A stretch of DNA of 39,653 bases from Acidobacteriota bacterium (GTDB lineage Bacteria > Acidobacteriota > Blastocatellia > Pyrinomonadales > Pyrinomonadaceae): contig JAIVJJ010000005.1 in the NCBI GenBank assembly GCA_020200095.1, positions 1 to 39,653 on the forward strand, written 5' to 3'. Under the pieces are notes generated by a model. It had not been told where the DNA came from, searched no databases, and worked only from the letters and a program-made list of their open reading frames with translations. Of this stretch, positions 31,901-38,254 are shown piece by piece; the stretch's first letter is position 1, and the number at the start of each line of letters is the position of its first letter. Position numbers and translations under genes: made by a program.

Positions 31901-33973
31901 TTAGTTGATGAAGTCTTGTTTCTTTTCACCAATTAACACGGGCGCGTCAAATTGCGGCGCGTCGTCTTCCAGACTCCAAATCTCGAACAGCGCGGGCGGG
32001 CATTCCATTACGAAGCGCGAAGGTTTTTGCAGAACGGTTTGGCGCGAGTAATCGGTAATCATTAACGGGTATGTCAGGTAAAGTTCATCCTGCGCTCGCG
32101 TTAAAGCGACATACCACAAACGGCGTTCTTCTTCCTCGCTGTCGATTTCTTTTAAGGCTCGCGGGCTGGGAAATTTGCCTTCCGCCGCCCAGATGATAAA
32201 GACGACTTTCCATTCCAAACCCTTAGCTTGATGCACAGATGTCAAAGTTAATAATTCATCTTCTTCGCCGCCTTGCACAACATCTTCGCCGACGATTGCT
32301 TGCGGCGAGCCGAAGCGTTCGGTGGAAATTAGAGCTAGTTCGGAGAGGAAATCTTCCGTCGAATCGTATTTTTGAGCGTAAAGCGCGAGCTGTTTTAAAT
32401 CTTCGGTTCGGGCTTCGGCGTTTTCGTAAGTTTCCTGTAAGTGCTGTTCGTAACCGTTCGTTAAAATCAGTTCGATTTGTTTGGCAGGATTGTTCCGGTT
32501 CGCGTCCGAGACAAGGATTTCTAATAAACCGACGAAGTTTTGCCAGCTTTGCGCGCTTCGCGGTTTACAGGCGAAATCTTCCTTTTTGACAAGTGCAAAC
32601 GGATTTTCCGACACGGCAAGCGATTCATAAATTCGATTGGCAGTCGCATTGCCGACGCTCGGAATCATTTTCAAAATTCGTTTCCACGCAAGTTCATCTT
32701 TCGGGTTAACGATTATTCTTAGGTAAGAAATCACGTCTTTGATGTGCGCTTGTTCAAAAAATCGCACGCCCGATTGAATGCGATATGGAATATTTCTTCT
32801 GGTTAATTCCAATTGCAATTCGAGTGAATGATAATGCGAGCGATACAGCACGGCGATTTCTTCGAGATTTATTCCTTCATCTCTTAATTCTAAAATGCGC
32901 GATGCGATAAACACCGATTGCTGCTCGACATCCGAACACGGAATGAGCGCGGGCGTAAAACCTTTCGATTTTTTGACCGCTTGCAGAACTTTTGGAAACT
33001 GTTTGCGGTTGTTAGCGATAGAAACATTTGCCAAATCTAAAATTTCGGGCGTTGAACGATAATTTGTTTCGAGTTTGTAAATAGTGCATTCGGCGTAGCG
33101 TTTTGGAAATTCGTAAATGTTTGTAAATTCCGCGCCGCGCCACGCGAAAATGCTTTGCGCGTCGTCGCCGACGACCATTACGTTTCGATGTTTGACGGCG
33201 AGAATGTCTATGATTTCGGCTTGCAGTTTGTTCGTGTCTTGATATTCATCAACTAAAATATGCTCGAATTGTTCAGCGTAAAGATTTGCGATTTCCGATT
33301 TTTCAATTAAAAGTCGTTTCCAATTCAGCAGTAAATCATCGTAATCCATTAAATTTCTTTCTTTTTTACGCTTAATGTAAATCGAATCAATTCGTTTTAT
33401 TTGCTGCGTTAAAGGCTCGAAATAAGGATATTTTTCGATGATTACATCTTCGATTGGTTTGTCGGTGTTGTTCGCGTAGGAAACGATGTCCTGCAAAACC
33501 TGCGGCTTCGGAAAGCGTTTCGCCTTTGTGTCAATTCCGGCTTCGTCAACACATACGCTCAGAAAATCCCTTGAATCTTCCGCGTCTAAAATCGAATAAT
33601 TTGAGTCGAAACCGATTGACGCAGCATGTTTTCGCAAAATCAAATTTGCAATGCGATGAAATGTTCCACCCCAAATACGATGGACATTTTGGCTTCCGGT
33701 TAAAAGTTCGACGCGTTTGAGCATTTCTCTGGCGGCGCGGTTAGTGAATGTAGCGAGTAAAATTCTCTGAGGCGAAATGCCTTGCTCGATTAAATATGCG
33801 ACGCGATAAGTTATCGTTCTGGTTTTTCCCGTGCCTGCGCCCGCGACAACGAGCGTTGCATTCGGCTTTGCTGTAACCACACGAAATTGTTCTTCGTTTA
33901 GTTCGTTACGATAGCGCGTCAGGCGTTCGGGCAATCCACTTTCGTCGCGTTTGATAATGTATTTTCGAGCCAT
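31901..33973 (-). CDS. UvrD/PcrA-like SF1 DNA helicase
   Basis: The 690-residue protein has all SF1A helicase motifs in order: Q-motif LNEEQFRVV, I VVAGAGTGKTRTI, Ia ATFTNRAAREM, II LVDEYQDTN, III GDDAQSIFAWRGAE, IV ETNYRSTPEIL, V LTSVHQAKGLEWKVVF and VI VALTRAQDELYL. Length and order fit UvrD, PcrA or Rep, which unwind DNA 3' to 5' in repair and replication restart; the orthologue cannot be separated by reading. It is first in a unit with yitT and diverges from ybaB-recR, so three DNA-repair-related genes are grouped. No truncation is evident. Confidence 0.93.
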   Translation of the reverse strand: MARKYIIKRDESGLPERLTRYRNELNEEQFRVVTAKPNATLVVAGAGTGKTRTITYRVAYLIEQGISPQRILLATFTNRAAREMLKRVELLTGSQNVHRIWGGTFHRIANLILRKHAASIGFDSNYSILDAEDSRDFLSVCVDEAGIDTKAKRFPKPQVLQDIVSYANNTDKPIEDVIIEKYPYFEPLTQQIKRIDSIYIKRKKERNLMDYDDLLLNWKRLLIEKSEIANLYAEQFEHILVDEYQDTNKLQAEIIDILAVKHRNVMVVGDDAQSIFAWRGAEFTNIYEFPKRYAECTIYKLETNYRSTPEILDLANVSIANNRKQFPKVLQAVKKSKGFTPALIPCSDVEQQSVFIASRILELRDEGINLEEIAVLYRSHYHSLELQLELTRRNIPYRIQSGVRFFEQAHIKDVISYLRIIVNPKDELAWKRILKMIPSVGNATANRIYESLAVSENPFALVKKEDFACKPRSAQSWQNFVGLLEILVSDANRNNPAKQIELILTNGYEQHLQETYENAEARTEDLKQLALYAQKYDSTEDFLSELALISTERFGSPQAIVGEDVVQGGEEDELLTLTSVHQAKGLEWKVVFIIWAAEGKFPSPRALKEIDSEEEERRLWYVALTRAQDELYLTYPLMITDYSRQTVLQKPSRFVMECPPALFEIWSLEDDAPQFDAPVLIGEKKQDFIN

Positions 33974-34022
33974 TCGTCTTTTAATTTATCACGAAAAGTG
34001 TTTGATAAATAATCGAACCGAA

Positions 34023-34051
34023 AAGACATTTCTCGCGCCGAATGTTATAAT
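34023..34051 (+). promoter_or_regulatory. Predicted promoter of ybaB-recR
   Basis: AAGACA, 17 bases, then a perfect TATAAT lies about 50 bases before ybaB, in the divergent gap with the helicase gene. Confidence 0.55.
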
Positions 34052-34099
34052 TTTAATCAAAGTTTCGGCTCTAATTTTTAATAAAGGAAAATAGATAAT

Positions 34100-34405
34100 A
34101 TGAAATTACCCGGCGGTTTCGATATGAATTCGATGATGAAGCAAGCCCAGAAAATGCAGGAGCAGATGGGTAGAGAAATGAAGGAAATGACCGTTGACGC
34201 GCAAGCAGGCGGCGGTGCGGTTTCGGTGAAAATGCGAGGCGATTTTGAAGTTTTAGAACTAATGATTTCGCCTGATTTAGTCAAAGACGGCGACGTTGAA
34301 ATGATTCAGGATTTGGCAATGGCGGCGCTTAATGAAGCGCGGCGCAAGGTTGAAGAATCTTTGAAAGGAAAACTCGGCGGAATGCTTCCTCCAGGACTTA
34401 TGTAA
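34100..34405 (+). CDS. ybaB: YbaB/EbfC nucleoid-associated protein
   Basis: YbaB is a small dimeric DNA-binding protein that coats nucleoid DNA. The 101-residue product has the family features: an N-terminal amphipathic helix (NSMMKQAQKMQEQMGREMKE), VDAQAGGGAVSVKMRGDFEV, and a C-terminal helix ending KLGGMLPPGLM. An AAAGGA ribosome site precedes the ATG. It precedes recR as in most bacteria, where dnaX often comes first; dnaX is not in the window. It has its own promoter with a perfect TATAAT. Confidence 0.94.
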   Translation: MKLPGGFDMNSMMKQAQKMQEQMGREMKEMTVDAQAGGGAVSVKMRGDFEVLELMISPDLVKDGDVEMIQDLAMAALNEARRKVEESLKGKLGGMLPPGLM

Positions 34406-34411
34406 TTTAGT

Positions 34412-34485
34412 GGTGAACTGTGAACGGTAAGTGATGAGTTTTTGCTTTTCATTTACCACTCACCAATTACCACTCACCACTAAAC
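34412..34485. repeat. Intergenic inverted repeat, GTGGTGA word, between ybaB and recR
   Basis: TTTAGTGGTGA on the left faces TCACCACTAAA on the right, with inner words ACTCACC repeated. The element fills the whole gap between two genes normally cotranscribed, and ends right at the recR ATG. Confidence 0.75.
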
Positions 34486-34486
34486 T

Positions 34487-35101
34487 ATGCTCGAATACTC
34501 AGAACCTGTCGCTAAACTGATTGACGAATTTAAACGCTTGCCTGGCGTTGGGCATAAAGGCGCACAACGTCTTGCATTTTATATTTTGCGCCGACCGGAA
34601 ACGGAAGTGGAAAATTTTGTTGAGGCTCTACGTGAGGTTAAACAAAAAATTGTTTTCTGCTCAATTTGTAATAATTTAACGGATGTAAACCCGTGTATGT
34701 TTTGTTCGTCAACGTCGCGCGATCGCTCAATGATTTGCGTCGTTGAAGAACCTTACAATCTTGTCGCCGTCGAAAAAACGCGCAGCTACAAAGGTTTGTA
34801 TCACATTTTGCACGGCTCGCTTTCGCCGATACGCGGTGTCGGACCCGATGAATTAATGATGGCAAATCTTCTTCCGCGCTTAATGCCTGACAACAATGAC
34901 GGAGTTGAAGTCAAGGAAATAATTATCGCTACAAATCCAACGACCGAGGGCGAAGCGACGGCAAATTATATTGCACGGCTTTTAAAGCCTTTGGGCGTTC
35001 GCGTTACACGCATTGCTATGGGAATGCCTGTCGGTTCAGATTTGGATTTTGTGGACGAAGTTACGATGGACAAGGCGCTGGCAAATCGGCACGAAATATA
35101 A
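34487..35101 (+). CDS. recR: Recombination protein RecR
   Basis: RecR loads RecA at gaps with RecF and RecO. The 204-residue product has the helix-hairpin-helix (RLPGVGHKGAQRLAFYIL), the four-cysteine zinc finger (C58, C61, C70, C73, from FCSICNN to CMFC), a TOPRIM domain (ICVVEEPYNLVAVEKT, EIIIATNPTTEGEATANYI) and the C-terminal ATP-independent LARGE-type end (RIAMGMPVGSDLDFVDEVT). All are normal. The start lies in or just after an inverted repeat arm, with no clear ribosome site. Confidence 0.96.
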   Translation: MLEYSEPVAKLIDEFKRLPGVGHKGAQRLAFYILRRPETEVENFVEALREVKQKIVFCSICNNLTDVNPCMFCSSTSRDRSMICVVEEPYNLVAVEKTRSYKGLYHILHGSLSPIRGVGPDELMMANLLPRLMPDNNDGVEVKEIIIATNPTTEGEATANYIARLLKPLGVRVTRIAMGMPVGSDLDFVDEVTMDKALANRHEI

Positions 35102-35145
35102 TTACGGACGAAAGTCTTTCGCGCAACGAAAAAAACATTTCATTT

Positions 35146-35550
35146 TTAGGCTTTACTCAATCTTCCGCCTAGAACGGTCGCCGGAATTAAAAGCAGCAAA
35201 AACAAAACGTGATACCAAACCGGGAAGTAATTCCAGTGATACGCTTCGACGAAAACGCCCGTCGCCAGCAATAGAACGCCGAGCGCGAGCGTTGACTTTC
35301 GGTTTTCCTTCGCAATCGCCGCCGCCGCAAATCCCGCAATCAGCGAACACAAAACGCTCTGGAAAATAAGATAAACGCTTATCGAAACGGGCGGCGTAAA
35401 AGTTTCGTTTCGGTTGACGGCGTTTTGAAACTCGGCGAATATCCTGCCAAACCAATCGGGCGAAATCGCCGACAGCAAAGCATCCATTCCCACCCAGACG
35501 ATTGACCAAATGATAAAACCCGCAATTACTCCTAAAATTATTCTCAGCAT
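35146..35550 (-). CDS. Small four-helix membrane protein of unknown function
   Basis: The 134-residue product has four hydrophobic segments (LRIILGVIAGFIIWSIVWVG, VYLIFQSVLCSLIAGFAAAA, TLALGVLLLATGVFVEAY, VLFLLLLIPATVLG). No catalytic motif is visible and the family is not recognised. A good AAAGGAG ribosome site precedes the ATG at 35550. It converges on recR. It stands alone on the minus strand before the ATPase gene, with a weak short-word repeat between them. Confidence 0.7.
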   Translation of the reverse strand: MLRIILGVIAGFIIWSIVWVGMDALLSAISPDWFGRIFAEFQNAVNRNETFTPPVSISVYLIFQSVLCSLIAGFAAAAIAKENRKSTLALGVLLLATGVFVEAYHWNYFPVWYHVLFLLLLIPATVLGGRLSKA

Positions 35551-35567
35551 AAACTTTCTCCTTTAAA

Positions 35568-35645
35568 GACAAAAGGACAAAAGAAATTTTCCCAAAATTC
35601 CCCTTGCCCTTTTTACCCTGCTTGTTCTTTGCCTTTTGCCCGCGG
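35568..35645. repeat. Weak intergenic inverted repeat, AAAGGACAAAA word
   Basis: AAAGACAAAAGGACAAAAG on the left faces TTGTTCTTTGCCTTTTG on the right, with several mismatches. It fits the general short-word class but is the weakest example. Confidence 0.4.
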
Positions 35646-35662
35646 CAAAACTTGTCACATAT

Positions 35663-36718
35663 TTATGCAGTTCTTACTCGTTTCGATGCCGATTTCTCTT
35701 CCATAGATTTTACGTTTGAATTATTCGAGCCGTTTTTTGTCTTTTCGATTCGCGCTGCCATTCTTTGGTCTAAATCAACAATTTGTTCAGCCGTTAAATG
35801 GTAAATGTTCGGTTGATTGTGATAAATTTTCGCGCCCGTGACAATGTCAGCTTGTTTGAAACCGTTATCTTCCGCTTTCTGAATTAAATCTTCAATCGTC
35901 ATTGCGGGCGGCGCGATTGAAACCGGTGTTTTGTCTTCGATAAATTCGGGAACATCCGATTTCTCCGGCTTATCAAAGGCGAGTTCAAGCGCCTGCTCGC
36001 CTTTCATATGTTCGAGAAAATCTTTAAAACCGATGTTTCCGGTCATTTCAAAACCTACTTCAAAGGCGGGCGAATTTGATTTTACGACTTGAAAAACTCT
36101 CGTAATTTCGCCCCCGCGTTCCTGCAATGAAACTTCAATCATCACGTCAACAAAATATTCGAGACCGCTCGCTGTCATCGGCAAAACGCGCCCGATTTCA
36201 TTATCTTCTTTGGCTTCTTTTCCTTTCGCCGGAATTTGGTCGGCAATGACAACTGATTTTCCGCTTTCAATACAGAGTTTCCGCAACACATTTTGCAAAA
36301 TCATCTGGTCGGCGGCGAGTTCTTCAGCGCTTGGCTGAGCGAGTGGGTCGCCTGTTCTTTCTCGAACGGCTTCCAGCATTTCGCTGTGTTTCGCTCCGAA
36401 ATATGCTGCCCACGAATCGAGCGCGAAACAACCATAATTTTGGTCTCTCCCTTCGCCGTTTATTGCCCAGTCAATAAATTCCGGCAGTTCATCTGTTTGC
36501 TCGATTTCCAGAGCATCGAATTTTTGTCCGACTCCGCGCAACAGCCGCGCCTTGCGCTCCGTGTCGAATATGCAGAGTTTCCCCAAACCCGCTTCTGACA
36601 TCGAACTGATGAAATGACTCTTTCCAACCCCCGCGCCGCCGCGAACCGCCATCACAAGACGCTGCTGCCGCGGCACGCGACTTAAAGGATTAATTTTTGG
36701 TTTATTGCTATTACTCAT
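35663..36718 (-). CDS. AAA_24 / Sak4-like RecA-fold ATPase
   Basis: The 351-residue protein has an N-terminal RecA-like P-loop core: Walker A GGAGVGKS (27-34), FDTERKARLL, and a Walker B strand YGCFALDSWA. This matches the AAA_24/Sak4 group, single-strand annealing or RecA-like proteins mostly from phages. The C-terminal 110 residues contain an acidic linker, a small helical domain (TIEDLIQKAEDNGFKQADIV) and a basic tail. No phage genes surround it. An AAGGAG ribosome site precedes the ATG. The promoter overlaps two palindromic operators (see separate entries), so expression is likely repressed until induced. Exact function is inferred from family. Confidence 0.7.
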   Translation of the reverse strand: MSNSNKPKINPLSRVPRQQRLVMAVRGGAGVGKSHFISSMSEAGLGKLCIFDTERKARLLRGVGQKFDALEIEQTDELPEFIDWAINGEGRDQNYGCFALDSWAAYFGAKHSEMLEAVRERTGDPLAQPSAEELAADQMILQNVLRKLCIESGKSVVIADQIPAKGKEAKEDNEIGRVLPMTASGLEYFVDVMIEVSLQERGGEITRVFQVVKSNSPAFEVGFEMTGNIGFKDFLEHMKGEQALELAFDKPEKSDVPEFIEDKTPVSIAPPAMTIEDLIQKAEDNGFKQADIVTGAKIYHNQPNIYHLTAEQIVDLDQRMAARIEKTKNGSNNSNVKSMEEKSASKRVRTA

Positions 36719-36778
36719 TTTTCTTTCTCCTTGATTTGCCAGATTTTTCTTAATGTTTTTCTTTATTTTTTGTTTTGT

Positions 36779-36802
36779 AAATGCCTACCGTCAAAGGCAT
36801 TT
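36779..36802 (-). promoter_or_regulatory. Leader hairpin of the Sak4-like gene
   Basis: AAATGCCT and AGGCATTT form an 8-bp stem with an 8-base loop just after the predicted transcription start. It may stabilise the mRNA or attenuate. Confidence 0.4.
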
Positions 36803-36859
36803 TGTTGCACTGATGAAACAAATCTAACATAAGTTGCAATCTGTTTCAAGTATGAAACA
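36802..36859 (-). promoter_or_regulatory. Promoter with two TTGTTTCA-N4-TGAAACAA operators
   Basis: On the minus strand TTGAAA, 17 bases, TAGATT form a plausible promoter. Site 1 (36842-36859, TGTTTCA-N4-TGAAACA) overlaps the -35 box; site 2 (36802-36821, TTGTTGCA-N4-TGAAACAA, one mismatch) covers the start region. The centres are 39 bases apart. The arrangement is typical of repressor control; the regulator is not identified. Confidence 0.55.
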
Positions 36860-36901
36860 AGATTTTTTGTAAAAAATTTATTAAAGACTGATTATTTTTA
36901 C

Positions 36902-36941
36902 AAAAAAGCGATGAGCCTAATTAAAGACTCATCGCTTTTTT
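36902..36941. terminator. Strong bidirectional terminator
   Basis: AAAAAAGCGATGAG, loop, CTCATCGCTTTTTT is a 14-bp perfect stem with A/T runs on both sides. It ends the poly-Thr gene on the minus strand before the Sak4-like promoter. Confidence 0.9.
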
Positions 36942-36968
36942 AATTTAGAAACAGATTCTAAAACCAGA

Positions 36969-37991
36969 TTATCTCGGACCAAAGACCGAAAAAATTCTGC
37001 TTGTCGGTTGTAGAACATCCTTGTCTTCGACAGTTACAAACAAGCCAAAATCTTTTAATGCGGTTTCGCCGCGAATTTCTGATTCTTGGCGTTTGCCGGT
37101 ATTTATTACCTGTCCAATTTTCGTATATTCTTTAGTAGGTGAAACTGCCCACAGAACATAGCGTTTATCTTTCGGAGCCATCTTCATATCATCAAAACGC
37201 ATTTTTATTTTTGATACACCCTCTTTTTTGGTATCAATATATGCTTTTCCTTTTAATCCTTCTAAATCTCCGGAAAAATTCACTCTGATTTCCGTCTCTC
37301 CTTTTTTGAAGCCTGAAACGCCGAGAAGAGGAACTTCGTATGTTGATGCAACTTCCGCACTGCCAGCGACTTGTTTTTCAGTACCAACAGGACTTGTTAC
37401 TCTATTATTCACAACCGCATGACCTTTCGGCACAGCACTTCTAAATGCTACGGCTGTGTCATTATCAAATGTCGTTACACCTTCGGTTGGTGAAAGCACC
37501 AACATAAATTGATTCATCGGCGTTTTGAAAGTTGAGGTAGCTACGCCGTTTGTCGTTGTTACAGGACCCAGTAAAGTCGTTTTACCCATTGGGTCAACAG
37601 CATAAACAAAGTAATTTGAAGATGCATCAAGACCGGTCAAATCAAGATTTACAGTTGTTTCATCTCCAGTTCGCATTACGCGAGCCATTCCCTTACCAGT
37701 TATTGTCTGATTGCCGGGCATTATCTCAACAGTTACTTCCTTTCCAACCGGATACTCGATAACTGTCCAACTTCCATCCGGATTTTGGACAGCTTCTTTA
37801 GCAGTTGTAGTCGTTGTCGTTGTTGTAGTCGTTGCCGGAGTTGGAGTCGGTACCGGCACCTTGGTGACGGTCTTTTGAGTAGTAGTTGTCGTAGTCGTCG
37901 TTGGTGTTGATGTCGGCGTTTGGGCGAAAGCCATACCTGTTAAAGCAGTCGAAATAGAAAGCCCTAAACATAATTTTGTAATTGTTTTCAT
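36969..37991 (-). CDS. Secreted poly-threonine protein with two CHRD-like/beta domains
   Basis: From the ATG at 37991 the product is 340 residues. It has a signal peptide (MKTITKLCLGLSISTALTGM ...FAQ), then a 45-residue Thr/Pro linker with runs of 8 and 10 consecutive threonines, then two similar beta domains (about 70-190 and 220-340), each with strands such as VEIMPGNQTITGKGMARVM and YVLWAVSPTKEYTKIGQV. The family is not recognised with confidence; anti-sigma-factor-like or CHRD-type domains are possible. The start chosen has a GGGAGGA ribosome site; the ORF-track start at 38048 lies in the leader. A consensus sigma-54 promoter lies upstream and a perfect terminator downstream, so it is a tightly defined single-gene unit. 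Confidence 0.75.
   Translation of the reverse strand: MKTITKLCLGLSISTALTGMAFAQTPTSTPTTTTTTTTQKTVTKVPVPTPTPATTTTTTTTTTAKEAVQNPDGSWTVIEYPVGKEVTVEIMPGNQTITGKGMARVMRTGDETTVNLDLTGLDASSNYFVYAVDPMGKTTLLGPVTTTNGVATSTFKTPMNQFMLVLSPTEGVTTFDNDTAVAFRSAVPKGHAVVNNRVTSPVGTEKQVAGSAEVASTYEVPLLGVSGFKKGETEIRVNFSGDLEGLKGKAYIDTKKEGVSKIKMRFDDMKMAPKDKRYVLWAVSPTKEYTKIGQVINTGKRQESEIRGETALKDFGLFVTVEDKDVLQPTSRIFSVFGPR
37800..37915 (-). repeat. Poly-threonine (ACN) repeat tracts
   Basis: Two runs of ACN codons encode 8 and 10 threonines, flanked by TPTPT and VPVPTP words. Codons vary, so the tract is partly degenerate and may be length-variable. Confidence 0.8.
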
Positions 37992-38069
37992 AATAATAAT
38001 CCTCCCAAAATAAAAAATGATTCGTTTAGAGGAGAGAATACGAATCAATTTTCAGTTGTTTACAAACAA

Positions 38070-38087
38070 TGGCAAAACCTGTGCCAA
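38070..38087 (-). promoter_or_regulatory. Consensus sigma-54 (-24/-12) promoter
   Basis: On the minus strand TTGGCAC-AGGTT-TTGCC matches the sigma-54 consensus TGGCAC-N5-TTGC, with the GG and GC at the required spacing. It lies about 80 bases before the ATG of the poly-Thr gene. TTTGTACAAA and TTGTTTACAAACAA palindromes are nearby. Confidence 0.75.
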
Positions 38088-38176
38088 TGGTAACAAACCT
38101 TCTGTTTGTACAAAATACATAAAATAAAAGTAAGTAGAATAATTATTAAAAACTAATGTGTATGAAATTTTGACAC

Positions 38177-38232
38177 TAAAAAAACAGAATGAGAAAACCT
38201 ATTAAACTCCTTTTCTTTCTACATTCTGTTTT
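38177..38232 (-). terminator. Terminator of sppA
   Basis: On the minus strand AAAACAGAATG ... CATTCTGTTTT form an 11-bp stem, with inner AGAAAA/TTTTCT pairing, followed by a run of seven T. It lies just after the sppA stop. Confidence 0.8.
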
Positions 38233-38254
38233 GAAGCCTTAAATATTTATTCTT

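Noticed and set aside
35102-35145. Terminator between recR and the small membrane protein gene
   Set aside because: The only pairing (CGAAAG/CTTTCG) is short and has no T run directly after it.
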